A stretch of DNA of 37,278 bases from Bacteriovoracaceae bacterium. GTDB taxonomy: Bacteria > Bdellovibrionota > Bacteriovoracia > Bacteriovoracales > Bacteriovoracaceae. The position numbers were made by a program, and so were the translations under genes. Shown in pieces: positions 22,694 to 31,210 of this stretch (position 1 is the first letter of the stretch; each line of letters begins with the position of its first letter). Where the stretch lies: positions 1 through 37,278 of the forward strand of contig JAKFUR010000071.1 in assembly GCA_021732585.1 (NCBI GenBank), given 5' to 3'. Under the pieces are notes generated by a model, which did not search any database, was not told the DNA's origin, and saw only the letters and a program-made list of their open reading frames with translations.

Positions 22694-23176
22694 ATGAAAA
22701 TGTTCACTTTAATTGTCTTAGCTCTTGGGTCTGTTGCTGCGATGGCACAAACAGAACTCTCGCGCGAAGTTTCGCGCCACACTCAAACCATCAACGTTAA
22801 AGTGGATGCCACCACTGTTCGTTGCTCAGCTTTAGGCTACTCACGTCCTGAGCTTAAAGTAGATGTTCCGGCGCTTGACTGGGCAGCGACCTTCAATCAT
22901 CGCACCTTCGGTGAAGGCCAGCCGTGCATGACATCAATTGAATGCAAAACCTACGAGGAACCTAAAGAGCTTCTCGCTGCTGGCACAGGTGATATCAATG
23001 CTCCGCTCACAGTGGTGCACACGGAAAAGGCCTGGATCAATGAGGCCGAGGGCACTTGCTCTCGCTGGTTACAAGAAGATCTAGAAATGACCCTAAATGG
23101 AGTTGTGTTCAATCACCAACGCACAGGCAACTTGGGCGAAACAAGTGCCGAAGCCTGCAAGAAATTATTTCAGTAA
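22694..23176 (+). CDS. Secreted Cys-containing protein, function unknown
   Basis: 160 aa with signal peptide MKMFTLIVLALGSVAAMAQ; AGGAGA is 8 nt before this ATG, and the track's start at 22613 is upstream of the signal and unlikely. The mature part has five cysteines (RCSALG, QPCMTS, IECKTY, GTCSRW, EACKKL), suggesting disulfides in the periplasm or outside. I recognise no family. The divergent LysR gene may control it. Its stop is 4 nt from the opposing lipoprotein stop. Confidence 0.75.
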   Translation: MKMFTLIVLALGSVAAMAQTELSREVSRHTQTINVKVDATTVRCSALGYSRPELKVDVPALDWAATFNHRTFGEGQPCMTSIECKTYEEPKELLAAGTGDINAPLTVVHTEKAWINEAEGTCSRWLQEDLEMTLNGVVFNHQRTGNLGETSAEACKKLFQ

Positions 23177-23180
23177 AATT

Positions 23181-23690
23181 CTACGGGCCACGCTCAACTT
23201 TCACAACTTTTGAGCCTGGCCCTAACTTCATCCCAAAGCTCTTGATTCCTTTCGACGGAATATCGAAGAGCAGGTGAGTCTTGGTAGGAGAATCCGAATC
23301 CAGCTGAAACTCCTCATCCATCATAAATCGATCAACGAGGGTTAATTCGTAAAGCTTTTGTTTCTGTTCATCACCGGCCAAGGTTTCAATCAGCGCGATG
23401 CTCTCTTTCACGATCTTCTGTTTCTCGCGCGGGAAAAACTCTAGACCACCCCAAAGTAGAGAAAAGTCTTTGGCCTGGATTTCCATAGCTTTTTTTGTGG
23501 TGTTCTGAAGCACAAGATGGAGCTTCAACATATTATCCAGTTCTTCAAAGCGATAGTAATAAACTAATTTGTCGCGCTTCTCGACGTGCATGAAGCCACC
23601 GCCTGTGCCGACCCAATCATGTTTGGTGCGATAACGGACTTCATTGCTGGAGCACGAGACAAGGAACATCAGCAAAAAGAGAAGACGCAT
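23181..23690 (-). CDS. Lipoprotein, function unknown
   Basis: 169 aa with a short lipoprotein signal ([15 protein letters not shown], Cys at 13). The rest is soluble and mixed alpha/beta with no recognised domain. Its ATG overlaps the deoC stop (TAATG), so it is the third gene of a GST-deoC-lipoprotein run. A membrane-anchored periplasmic role is all that can be said. Confidence 0.75.
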   Translation of the reverse strand: MRLLFLLMFLVSCSSNEVRYRTKHDWVGTGGGFMHVEKRDKLVYYYRFEELDNMLKLHLVLQNTTKKAMEIQAKDFSLLWGGLEFFPREKQKIVKESIALIETLAGDEQKQKLYELTLVDRFMMDEEFQLDSDSPTKTHLLFDIPSKGIKSFGMKLGPGSKVVKVERGP

Positions 23691-24358
23691 TAGTAACCTG
23701 CTCCGGCCTTACCTGTCGTGACGAGTTGTACTCCGGAACTTGTGCCAAGGCGTGTGGCGCCGGCCTTGATCATGGCTTCGGCGGTGGCGGCATCACGAAC
23801 TCCGCCGCTCGCTTTCACACCTAAGTTCTCACCCACGGTTTTGCGCATAAGAAGAACATCCTCAATGGTGGCACCGCTAGTGGAGAATCCGGTGGAGGTT
23901 TTTACGAAGTCCGCACCGGCCGACCATGAAGCCTGACAGGCCTTCACTTTCTCCTCCTCATTTAAGAGGCAGGTCTCAAGGATCACTTTCAACAGCGCCC
24001 CTGATTTGTGGCAAACCTCGGCGAGTGTTTGAATATCTTTTTCCACAATGTCCCACTCACCATTTTTAGCGGCGGCGATATTCATCACCATGTCGATCTC
24101 TTGCGCTCCATGCTCAAGCGCCCATTTGGTTTCCGCCACTTTGGCAGCGGTCGGTGTGCAACCAAGTGGAAATCCCACAACGGTACAGACTTTCACACGT
24201 GAGCCTTTCAATTCCTTCGCGGCCTGCGGCACATAAAATGGATTAATGCAGACACTGGCAAAGTTATGCGTGCGGGCTTCATCGCAAAGTTTGCGAATTT
24301 GCATGCGAGTGGCGTCGGGCTTGAGAAGGGTGTGATCGATGTATGATGCAAAATCCAT
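23690..24358 (-). CDS. deoC: Deoxyribose-phosphate aldolase
   Basis: 222 aa, typical of the short bacterial DeoC. It splits 2-deoxyribose-5-phosphate into glyceraldehyde-3-phosphate and acetaldehyde in deoxynucleoside catabolism. The Schiff-base lysine is K153 ([10 protein letters not shown]), its partner K182 (VKASGGVRD) and the acid D89 (EIDMVMN). AAAGG precedes the ATG, 2 nt after the GST stop. With rpiB and a nucleotide transporter elsewhere in the window, it fits salvage of pentose from nucleic acids. Confidence 0.96.
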   Translation of the reverse strand: MDFASYIDHTLLKPDATRMQIRKLCDEARTHNFASVCINPFYVPQAAKELKGSRVKVCTVVGFPLGCTPTAAKVAETKWALEHGAQEIDMVMNIAAAKNGEWDIVEKDIQTLAEVCHKSGALLKVILETCLLNEEEKVKACQASWSAGADFVKTSTGFSTSGATIEDVLLMRKTVGENLGVKASGGVRDAATAEAMIKAGATRLGTSSGVQLVTTGKAGAGY

Positions 24359-24360
24359 AA

Positions 24361-24936
24361 CTAACCTTTGCGTGGATCGGTGGATTGGACAATAGCACGG
24401 TGAGCATGGCGTGCAAGAAACGCGTCTACGGCCGCGCTTTGAGCGAGCGGATGAATGTCACGAAACTTCATCCAGTCTAAGCCCGCGTAAAGTGTAAGTG
24501 TGACTTGGTTCCATTCACCGGCTTCAGGTGTCGCCATCCATGAAGACAGCCAATTCATCACAGAGACGATGCGATCATTAAGTCGTTGAGGATACATAGC
24601 GGTTTGTTCAAAGTTGGATTTCTTCATTAAGAAGAGACCGACACCCGCATCCATCATGCGTTCAATGGCGGTCATGCGGTTCTCTTGCTCAAGGCTCAAC
24701 GGCTCCCAATTATGCTTGCGGCCTAAGTGCTGAAGAATAATGCGCGAGTCCCACACCGGCTTCCCATCATCAATAAGACAAGGAATCTGATTAGTGGGAT
24801 TGAGCTTGAGAAGTTCAGCGGCGCCGGGTGCCTCATATATATTGATGACCTTGAACTCAAAGGGAATGTACTCCATCGCCATGCGGAGTCGGCGGACAAA
24901 AGGCGAGGGCATGGAGCCGACAAGTATATAAGACAT
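24361..24936 (-). CDS. Glutathione S-transferase-family protein
   Basis: 191 aa. An N-terminal thioredoxin-like domain ([22 protein letters not shown], then [27 protein letters not shown] with the cis-Pro and Glu/Asp-Ser glutathione site) is followed by a helical C-terminal domain. The likely catalytic Ser is in SMPSPF. The substrate is unknown. The track's start is a TTG inside the Shine-Dalgarno; GGGAGG correctly precedes the ATG at 24936. Confidence 0.88.
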   Translation of the reverse strand: MSYILVGSMPSPFVRRLRMAMEYIPFEFKVINIYEAPGAAELLKLNPTNQIPCLIDDGKPVWDSRIILQHLGRKHNWEPLSLEQENRMTAIERMMDAGVGLFLMKKSNFEQTAMYPQRLNDRIVSVMNWLSSWMATPEAGEWNQVTLTLYAGLDWMKFRDIHPLAQSAAVDAFLARHAHRAIVQSTDPRKG

Positions 24937-25094
24937 AGAACCTCCCAAATGTGCCTTAAGTGTACGGCCCCAAACTACAGTGTCTATTCTTTTGACAGTT
25001 TTCCCTTACCTAAACCCTCGAAACCCCTCAACAAAACTTGGCACGATTATTGGATATAAGACTGCAAACATGGTCACTGTCCGGGGAGGACAAT

Positions 25095-25766
25095 ATGAAG
25101 AACACTTTCAAATTTGTACTATTAGCTTCACTCGTAGTTTTCGCCGCAGCTTGCGGAAAGAAAGATGAATCGAGTAGTAGTTCTGGTTTTCGTAGTAGCC
25201 TAAGCACAGGGTCAAATATTTCTACCTCATCTCGCCAAGCGGTTGAACAGTTTAATCGTTGGTACGCTTCTCGTTTTGAACCTTCTGTTACTCCAGGTGT
25301 ATACCGAGTCGCTTATACCTCAGCCAGTGCTCAAAATAGCAATAGTAATTGTGAAGAAAGAGACTTGGGTTTTCTTGGTTTGAAGTATTGGTACTGTGCA
25401 CCTTCTACCTCTGGAAGCCTCACTTCAGGTCTTGATGAATGTCGAACAACGATTATAGCGAGTGATCGTTCTGTTAAAGGTGAAAATGCTTCTTTGGCTA
25501 GAATTGCGGCCGGTCAAGCAGGAACACTAGTGAACGCAACATTTCAGGGGTCTTCCGAGAACTACCAGAACTCGGTTTTCACCCTTCAGTTCCAAAAGAG
25601 TAACGCCCATATCGTGACTTATATCATCGATACTCGTTACCACTCAGCGATGCAGCCGGTACAAGTTACAGATACAGAATCAGATAGCCTGATGTACTAC
25701 TACGGATCTGCGATCTCTACACCTTTCAACACTGTGAGTGTTGCCGGTCTCGAGATTTGTGACTAA
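25095..25766 (+). CDS. Lipoprotein, function unknown
   Basis: 223 aa with lipobox AAAC (Cys at about 20) and a serine-rich linker (ESSSSSGFRSSLS), then a soluble domain with few charged residues. GGGGAGGA is 5 nt before this ATG; the track's start at 25038 is upstream of the signal. Base composition is more AT-rich than in the flanking genes. It ends in a strong terminator and stands alone, with its own promoter not clearly visible (a TTGACA at 24992-24997 has no matching -10). Confidence 0.75.
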   Translation: MKNTFKFVLLASLVVFAAACGKKDESSSSSGFRSSLSTGSNISTSSRQAVEQFNRWYASRFEPSVTPGVYRVAYTSASAQNSNSNCEERDLGFLGLKYWYCAPSTSGSLTSGLDECRTTIIASDRSVKGENASLARIAAGQAGTLVNATFQGSSENYQNSVFTLQFQKSNAHIVTYIIDTRYHSAMQPVQVTDTESDSLMYYYGSAISTPFNTVSVAGLEICD

Positions 25767-25777
25767 AAACTCAATCT

Positions 25778-25803
25778 AAGGGCCCCTTTCGGGGCCCTTT
25801 TAC
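25778..25803 (+). terminator. Rho-independent terminator of the lipoprotein gene
   Basis: A 9-bp perfect stem AAGGGCCCC/GGGGCCCTT with loop TTTC, followed by a short T run. Position and strand fit the lipoprotein gene. Confidence 0.92.
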
Positions 25804-25853
25804 ATTTCTAGCCGATCAACTTACTCAAGCAATCATTGTCTCATCCGTTTTAC

Positions 25854-25899
25854 TTGGTCCCCACGCCGCTTCCGGTTATCCTGAAATTACTTTTTTCAG
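25854..25899 (+). promoter_or_regulatory. Candidate promoter and leader hairpin of the acyl-CoA dehydrogenase gene
   Basis: TTGGTC-N17-TATCCT is a weak sigma70-like pair. CTGAAA and TTTCAG (25881-25899) form a 6-bp hairpin with a 7-nt loop whose 3' arm contains the first bases of the AGGAG Shine-Dalgarno. Confidence 0.35.
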
Positions 25900-25908
25900 G
25901 AGAAACTC

Positions 25909-27642
25909 ATGGGCAAATATCACGCCGACCTTCGCGACATTCAGTTCAACCTTTTTGATGTTTTGAACATCACGCGCCTTCCGCAGTTTGGTTTAGAGGA
26001 AGGGGACTACAAAGGCATCTTGGATGAGTACAGCAAGTTCGTGGAAAACGAAATTTTTCCTTCGCGCGAACCCTCGGATGTACATGGCGTGAAAATGGTC
26101 GACGGAAATGTCAAAGTCGCCCCTGAGCTTCACTCAGTTCAAAAAGGTTTCCATGACAATGGTTGGTTTGCCTTGGGCTTTCCGGCCGACATCGGTGGTA
26201 CACCTGTTCCCGAAGCGCTCTACACAGCTTGTATGTCTCTGGCGACCGGTGCAAACTGTGCCTGGATGATGTATCCAGGTTTGAGTCGTGCTGCCATGAA
26301 CGTCATTCGCCTCAAGGGTACTGAGTTCATGAAAACCCACATCATGAGCAAGATGGTGACCGGCGAGTGGGGCGGCACTATGTGTCTCACCGAAGCAGGC
26401 GCAGGCTCAGATGTAGGCGCACTGAAAACGACGGCGAAACCTTTGAGCGGTGGTAAGTACGCTATCAAAGGTGCGAAGATTTTCATCTCATCGGGCGAGA
26501 GCGATCTTTACAGTAACAACATTCACCTCGTGCTCGCGCGCACTCCAGGCGGCGGCGAAGGCACCAAAGGGATTTCCCTTTTCGTGGTTCCACGTTTCAA
26601 AATCAACGATGACGGTTCAATGGGTGCCACCAACCATGTGCAATGCTCGAAAGTCGAACACAAGATGGGCATTCACGCCTCGGCGACATGTGAGTTGCAA
26701 TTCGGCCAAACCGGCGAAACCGAAGGCTGGATGATTGGCGAAGAGTTCGAAGGCATGTCGACCATGTTCATCATGATGAACGAGGCACGTTTGTACTGCG
26801 GGATCCAAGGCGAAAGCCAAGGGAACTTGGCGTATCACATGGCGGACAAGTATGTGCGTGAGCGCGTGCAGTTCGGCAAAGAACTCATTTTGCATCCTGA
26901 TATTCGTCGCAATCTTTTGCGCATGCGGGCCATGGGCCGCGGCATGCGTGCTCTGTGCATGTACACCGCAGATCTCTTCGACAAAGTTCACGAGACCGGT
27001 GACCACAAGTACGAAGGTCTGATTGGTTTGCTCACGCCGATTTGCAAAGCCTACTGTTCAGAACAAGGCTTTCAAGTGGCGGTTGAATCTTTGCAAGCTC
27101 ACGGTGGTTACGGCTACTGCACTGAATACGGCGTTGAGCAGTTCGTGCGTGATACGAAGATCGCGACCATCTACGAAGGCACCAACGGCATTCAGGCCAT
27201 CGACTTCGTGATGAGAAAAATTTTGAAAGATGGTGGCAAATCTATCACTGCACTTTCAGCTGAGATCATCGCGACAGTAGGTAAATTGGATGACGCTACC
27301 TTCAAAAAAGAAAAAGAGCTTTTCGGTAAAGTTCTCATGAGCGCGCAATCGACCATGCAGCACTTGTCAGGCCTCGCACAAAAGAACCAATTCAGTCTGG
27401 TGCTTCAGCACTGCACGGACTTTTTGCAGTTTGCTTCGCAAATGGTGGTGGCGTGGCGCTTGATGGAGTCGGCTGAAATTGCTCAACAGAAACTTGCAAG
27501 TACGACGGGAGACGAGAAGAAGTATCTCGAATCAAAAATGGTCGACTTTAAAATCTATTGTTCGCACTATCTCGTACATAATTTGTCGATCGCTAAAACC
27601 ATCACTGATTTGAGTGATGACGTGTCAGCGTTAGAGCTGTAA
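25909..27642 (+). CDS. Acyl-CoA dehydrogenase with C-terminal extension (DmdC-like type)
   Basis: 577 aa, longer than the 380-aa core. The FAD-binding core is clear: MCLTEAGAGSDVGALKT, HKMGIHASATCEL, RVQFGKEL, GGYGYCTEYGVEQFVRD and the catalytic Glu in IATIYEGTNGIQA. The extra C-terminal helical region (about 450-577) matches the long FadE/DmdC group. It oxidises an acyl-CoA to the enoyl-CoA; chain-length preference or methylmercaptopropionyl-CoA use cannot be told. AGGAG is 7 nt before the ATG. No electron-transfer flavoprotein genes are nearby. Confidence 0.94.
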   Translation: MGKYHADLRDIQFNLFDVLNITRLPQFGLEEGDYKGILDEYSKFVENEIFPSREPSDVHGVKMVDGNVKVAPELHSVQKGFHDNGWFALGFPADIGGTPVPEALYTACMSLATGANCAWMMYPGLSRAAMNVIRLKGTEFMKTHIMSKMVTGEWGGTMCLTEAGAGSDVGALKTTAKPLSGGKYAIKGAKIFISSGESDLYSNNIHLVLARTPGGGEGTKGISLFVVPRFKINDDGSMGATNHVQCSKVEHKMGIHASATCELQFGQTGETEGWMIGEEFEGMSTMFIMMNEARLYCGIQGESQGNLAYHMADKYVRERVQFGKELILHPDIRRNLLRMRAMGRGMRALCMYTADLFDKVHETGDHKYEGLIGLLTPICKAYCSEQGFQVAVESLQAHGGYGYCTEYGVEQFVRDTKIATIYEGTNGIQAIDFVMRKILKDGGKSITALSAEIIATVGKLDDATFKKEKELFGKVLMSAQSTMQHLSGLAQKNQFSLVLQHCTDFLQFASQMVVAWRLMESAEIAQQKLASTTGDEKKYLESKMVDFKIYCSHYLVHNLSIAKTITDLSDDVSALEL

Positions 27643-27670
27643 ACTGAAAGTAATTTTTTAAAGGTTTCAA

Positions 27671-28492
27671 GTGTTTAAAGAAAAAGTCTTTGGGCTGGCC
27701 CGAGAATTCTCGGCGCAAACCCATGGCTCCAGCGACTATGACAAAGATGCGCTCTTTGTTATGGGCGAGAACGACCATGAGTTTGTTCCCTGGAGTTACA
27801 TTCAGAAGCATGCAACGGAGATCAACTCTTACAATCATTTGAAGAGTGAAGGTTTCGTTTATAGTGCATACGAGTTTTTGGAGCTGCACAGCTTTGATGA
27901 CTGGTATCAAAAGCAATTCTCAAAGCGCCTCACCAGCAAATCTATGAAGACCATCGGGATTCTTCACCGCCCAGATCAAAAAGCGATTTTTGATACGGTC
28001 GAAGTCGTGCATAAGACCCACCAGATCTTAAAAGAACACAAAGTCCTGATCAACGGCAAGAACCTTCCTGTGCAATTAGGGGAGTGGTACGCCAAGATTA
28101 TTTTTGGACTTCATCAGGTAAAGAGTTCAAGTCAGCGTGGTTTTGATTTTAAGACGGAGCTCGGCAAACTTGTCGAAGTGAAAGTTGATTTTCACGATGC
28201 CACCAGCCCTAAGGGCGTGAAGATCAAAAAGAGCTTAGCGGAACTTTCGGACTACGCGATCATCATGTATGTGGCGAAGAACTTCACCATCCGCGATGTG
28301 CTTTTCCTTGATAGCGAATTCGTCTTGCGCAAGTTTGATACCAAGGGCCATACCATCTTCTTGAAAGACCAAGACGTGCAGAACTATTTTTTCAGCCGCT
28401 CGGACAAGCACTACGATAAGGTCGTGAACAAGTCGGCGTTATTGCGTTTTGCGAGCCCTCAGCTTGCCATGAAACTCGAAGACAAACTCTAG
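27671..28492 (+). CDS. Candidate PD-(D/E)XK nuclease-fold protein
   Basis: 273 aa, GTG start. Not a recognised family as a whole. Residues 138-171 carry a restriction-endonuclease-like pattern: GEWYAKIIFGL (E138), GFDFKTEL (D159) and LVEVKVDF (E169 and K171), that is E...D...ExK with a strand on each side. This is the active-site layout of Mrr-like and DUF-type nucleases. It is next to, and co-directional with, the acyl-CoA dehydrogenase, 28 nt apart, with no functional link evident. No DNA methyltransferase or specificity subunit is adjacent, so a complete restriction system is not seen. Other roles are possible. Confidence 0.55.
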   Translation: MFKEKVFGLAREFSAQTHGSSDYDKDALFVMGENDHEFVPWSYIQKHATEINSYNHLKSEGFVYSAYEFLELHSFDDWYQKQFSKRLTSKSMKTIGILHRPDQKAIFDTVEVVHKTHQILKEHKVLINGKNLPVQLGEWYAKIIFGLHQVKSSSQRGFDFKTELGKLVEVKVDFHDATSPKGVKIKKSLAELSDYAIIMYVAKNFTIRDVLFLDSEFVLRKFDTKGHTIFLKDQDVQNYFFSRSDKHYDKVVNKSALLRFASPQLAMKLEDKL

Positions 28493-28499
28493 GCTTTTG

Positions 28500-28646
28500 T
28501 TACTGAATCGTGATCGGCGCTTCAGTTTTTTTAGTCTCTTGGCTTCTCTGAATAAATCTATTTATAGCCGAGACGACGATAATCAGCACGATGATACCAC
28601 CTAAGATGATCGCCACCCACTTAAGAACTTTAAGAAAAACTTTCAT
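28500..28646 (-). CDS. Small membrane protein, 48 aa
   Basis: A single hydrophobic helix (LKWVAIILGGIIVLIIVVSAI, about residues 8-28) with positive ends, then a polar tail. The track shows a 114-aa ORF, but GGAGG is 4 nt before the ATG at 28646 and the upstream part runs through the ompA promoter and start on the other strand. So the short form is preferred. Function unknown; divergent from ompA. Confidence 0.65.
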   Translation of the reverse strand: MKVFLKVLKWVAIILGGIIVLIIVVSAINRFIQRSQETKKTEAPITIQ

Positions 28647-28721
28647 AAGCCTCCGCTGATTAAATAAGAATACTCCCAGTTTAAATTTCAACCTAGTTAG
28701 AAGTTTATTAGCGGCTAATGA

Positions 28722-28751
28722 TTGACAGGCGCACTGCGTGAGCCAGAATAT
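28722..28751 (+). promoter_or_regulatory. Promoter of the OmpA-family gene
   Basis: Perfect -35 TTGACA followed after 18 nt by GAATAT. The start near 28758 gives a 20-nt leader with AAGGAG. Confidence 0.6.
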
Positions 28752-28778
28752 GCACTCCTTATTATTCAAGGAGTTCTC

Positions 28779-29813
28779 ATGCGCATGTTCGTTCTCATGT
28801 TGTTGCTCGTTTCTTCGGCTTTTGCTGCTGATCGTACCGGTCAATTTGGTGTCGGTGGTAGCCTCGGTTGGAACTCACCAGTTTTTGGCCACCCGTTCAA
28901 TGATGTTGCTGATGGCAACTCGAACTGGGGCATTCATGGCCGTTACCACTTCAACTCAAATTGGGGTGTAGAACTCGGTCACTCACGTCACGAGTTTGAT
29001 GATGTTCCGGCCGCTCTCGAAACGACGGGCCTCACAGCTTTGTACCGTTTCAACGGCGCTGGTCGTTTCAGCACTCTCGCTGGTTTGGGTCTCGCTCACG
29101 CTGATTTCAATGACACACAAGACTGGCGATCAGTGTACAAGGCCCTCGCTGGTGCTGAGTACGACATCATTCCAAGTCTTGTTGCAAGTTTGATTGCAGA
29201 CTACCAATACGTTGATGGTCGCTTCGGCGGCGGCGGCGAATACGCAGTTGGTAGCAATCCTTCCCATGTCGCTTCTGCTCGCGTTGCTTTGACTTGGTAC
29301 TTCGGTGGCAACAAAGCTGCTGCAAAACCAGCTCCAGCGAAGACCACGCCAGTGGCTCCAGTCGCTCAAGAAAAAGATAGCGATGGTGATGGCGTTCTCG
29401 ATAGCAAAGACAAGTGCCCTGGCACAGCGGCCGGTGTAAGCGTCAATGCGTACGGATGTGCTAAAGAAGAGAAAGCTGAGATCAAGGTGAACGTTGAATT
29501 CGCTTCAGGTAAGTCTGATGTTCAAGGCCAGTACCGCTCACAGCTCTCTGAGCTTGCTGACTTCCTTAAGGCACACCCGAACACAACTGCAGTGATCGAA
29601 GGCCACACAGATAACTCTGGTGCAGTAGCACTCAACAAGAAGCTTTCTCAGTCTCGCGCTGAAGCTGTGAAGAATTACCTCATCAAGGAATTTGGAATTG
29701 AGTCTCGCCGCTTGAGTGCGACAGGCTTCGGTCCAGATAAGCCGATCGCTGGTAACGACACGCTCGAAGGTCGTCAGACCAACCGCCGTGTTGTGGCAGT
29801 AGTTACAGAGTAG
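28779..29813 (+). CDS. OmpA-family outer membrane protein
   Basis: 344 aa: signal peptide (MLLLVSSAFA|AD), a beta-barrel with alternating aromatic strands (residues about 20-195, ending ALTWYFGG), a Pro/Ala linker, and a calcium-binding type-3 repeat (DSDGDGVLDSKDKCPGT). The C-terminal OmpA peptidoglycan-binding domain (VNVEFASGKSDVQ, VIEGHTDNSG, LSQSRAEAVKNYL, GRQTNRRVVAVV) anchors the outer membrane to the wall. AAGGAG is 5 nt before the ATG; the track's start at 28722 lies in the promoter. Confidence 0.95.
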   Translation: MRMFVLMLLLVSSAFAADRTGQFGVGGSLGWNSPVFGHPFNDVADGNSNWGIHGRYHFNSNWGVELGHSRHEFDDVPAALETTGLTALYRFNGAGRFSTLAGLGLAHADFNDTQDWRSVYKALAGAEYDIIPSLVASLIADYQYVDGRFGGGGEYAVGSNPSHVASARVALTWYFGGNKAAAKPAPAKTTPVAPVAQEKDSDGDGVLDSKDKCPGTAAGVSVNAYGCAKEEKAEIKVNVEFASGKSDVQGQYRSQLSELADFLKAHPNTTAVIEGHTDNSGAVALNKKLSQSRAEAVKNYLIKEFGIESRRLSATGFGPDKPIAGNDTLEGRQTNRRVVAVVTE

Positions 29814-29819
29814 TTTGTA

Positions 29820-29846
29820 AAAAAACAGGGCCCCAGACGGGGCCCT
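29820..29846 (-). terminator. Terminator between the ompA and RlmL-like genes
   Basis: An 8-bp stem AGGGCCCC/GGGGCCCT with a 4-nt loop. The T run (TGTTTTTTT) is on the minus strand, so it mainly ends the RlmL-like gene; on the plus strand it may slow ompA transcription. Confidence 0.8.
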
Positions 29847-29857
29847 AAATTAAAGCG

Positions 29858-31093
29858 CTAGAAGAGAAGATACTCCGCCACTCGACACTCGATATCACCA
29901 TTATACAAAATGATCTTACGAGACGAGCGAAGAGAAATAGATTTCAACAACGGCAAGTTGCCAGTCAGCACACCAGCGCGGTGACCCTTCCAGTTCTTTT
30001 TCCAGTTCTCACCCACATCATGATAGAGCGCGCGTAATTCTTCATCTTGCCCGGCCTGCAAACGTTCGCCGTAGGGCGGATTACAGATGAACAACGTTTT
30101 TTTTGATGGCGCTGGGAGCGTTTCCGCCCGCATTTGGATCAAGGGGATAAGTTTGCTCATACCAGCGACCCGAATATTTTCTTTGGCAGCTTGGAGAACT
30201 TTTTCATCCATGTCACCGCCCGTGAGCGTCGGCAATTCTGCTTCCAGGCGACGCAGACCTGCGGTGTCTTGATCCATGATTTCATTAGTGAGGGCATGAA
30301 AATCTTCTACGAGTTGCTTGTCTTTATTGAACCATTGCAAAGACAAGAACGCCCATGGGCGCATGTTTTTTTTGTAATCTTTGAGCTTGATCCACTGCGG
30401 AGAAATCCCGCCAGCGATGAGTCCGCCTTCAATCAGGAAGGTGCCCGAGCCGCACATGCCATCGACCAGGCCTTCAGTCTTTGGATCCCAATTTAAGAGC
30501 ATCAAAATACCGGCCGCGAGATTCTCGCGCACCGGAGCTTCGGTTGGCACACGACGGTAGCCGCGGTTGCTGAGTGGGTTGCCGCAAAGATCCAACATAA
30601 GCTGAACCTTATAGAGACCTTCCTGGGCATCATCGATGCGCAGTAGATAAGAGAGGTCTGGATGTTCTTTCTCAACGCTGGGACGGCGGTTTTGGTTGTT
30701 ATTAAACCAATCTACGATGGCGTCTTTGGCCTTGAGGTTGGTGAACTGTGAGTTCGTGAAGAACTCGCGCTCTGGTGGGAGCTTGCCGTAGATGGTGGTC
30801 AAACGGAAGGTCTGATGCACATCCATCAGGGTCTTCCAGTTGATGTCAGCCAGCTCCTGGTACATGGACTTTTCGTTATGGCACTCAAAGCTATAGAGGC
30901 ACTTAAAAACGCGGCTCACGACCCTAGACGTGAGGATGGCCTTTAAGGCCATGAGGGGGTTTTGTGCCGAGAATGCCGCTCCGCCTCTCACATGAGTGAC
31001 GCTGTCGGCACCCGCTTCGCGGAGCTCTTTCTCGAGAACGTCCTCGAGACCAGTGGGGCAGGAGGCGAAGTAGTCAAAACTATGCTTTTCCAA
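29858..31093 (-). CDS. THUMP-domain 23S rRNA (guanine-N2)-methyltransferase, RlmL N-terminal type
   Basis: 411 aa. An N-terminal THUMP/ferredoxin-like RNA-binding part (ASCPTGLEDVLEKELREAG), then a SAM methyltransferase with GLVDGMCGSGTFLIEG (motif I) and the N2-guanine signature NPPYGERL (motif IV). This is the short form, without the RlmK half of E. coli RlmL (702 aa), like YpsC. Start is TTG with AAAGG upstream; no ATG is suitable. It modifies 23S rRNA during ribosome assembly. Confidence 0.9.
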   Translation of the reverse strand: MEKHSFDYFASCPTGLEDVLEKELREAGADSVTHVRGGAAFSAQNPLMALKAILTSRVVSRVFKCLYSFECHNEKSMYQELADINWKTLMDVHQTFRLTTIYGKLPPEREFFTNSQFTNLKAKDAIVDWFNNNQNRRPSVEKEHPDLSYLLRIDDAQEGLYKVQLMLDLCGNPLSNRGYRRVPTEAPVRENLAAGILMLLNWDPKTEGLVDGMCGSGTFLIEGGLIAGGISPQWIKLKDYKKNMRPWAFLSLQWFNKDKQLVEDFHALTNEIMDQDTAGLRRLEAELPTLTGGDMDEKVLQAAKENIRVAGMSKLIPLIQMRAETLPAPSKKTLFICNPPYGERLQAGQDEELRALYHDVGENWKKNWKGHRAGVLTGNLPLLKSISLRSSRKIILYNGDIECRVAEYLLF

Positions 31094-31210
31094 GGGACAG
31101 GACCTTTGTTTACCTTCTATGAGACTTAGACATCCTTGAAGGCAGGGTGATTTGATGTTAATTTGTGCGGCATATCTATCAGACCTCGTCTTCGAGGGAA
31201 AGGACTGTTT

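Noticed and set aside
24992-24997. TTGACA as promoter of the lipoprotein at 25095
   Set aside because: No -10-like hexamer lies 16-18 nt downstream.
27671-28492. Restriction-modification system
   Set aside because: Only a candidate nuclease core is seen; no methyltransferase, specificity or helicase gene is adjacent.
28647-28844. 114-aa version of the small membrane protein
   Set aside because: The extension runs across the ompA promoter and start; the short form has a good ribosome site.
31094-31210. SAH or SAM riboswitch before ahcY
   Set aside because: Only one small CCTCG-TCTT-CGAGG hairpin is present and the conserved riboswitch segments are not found.
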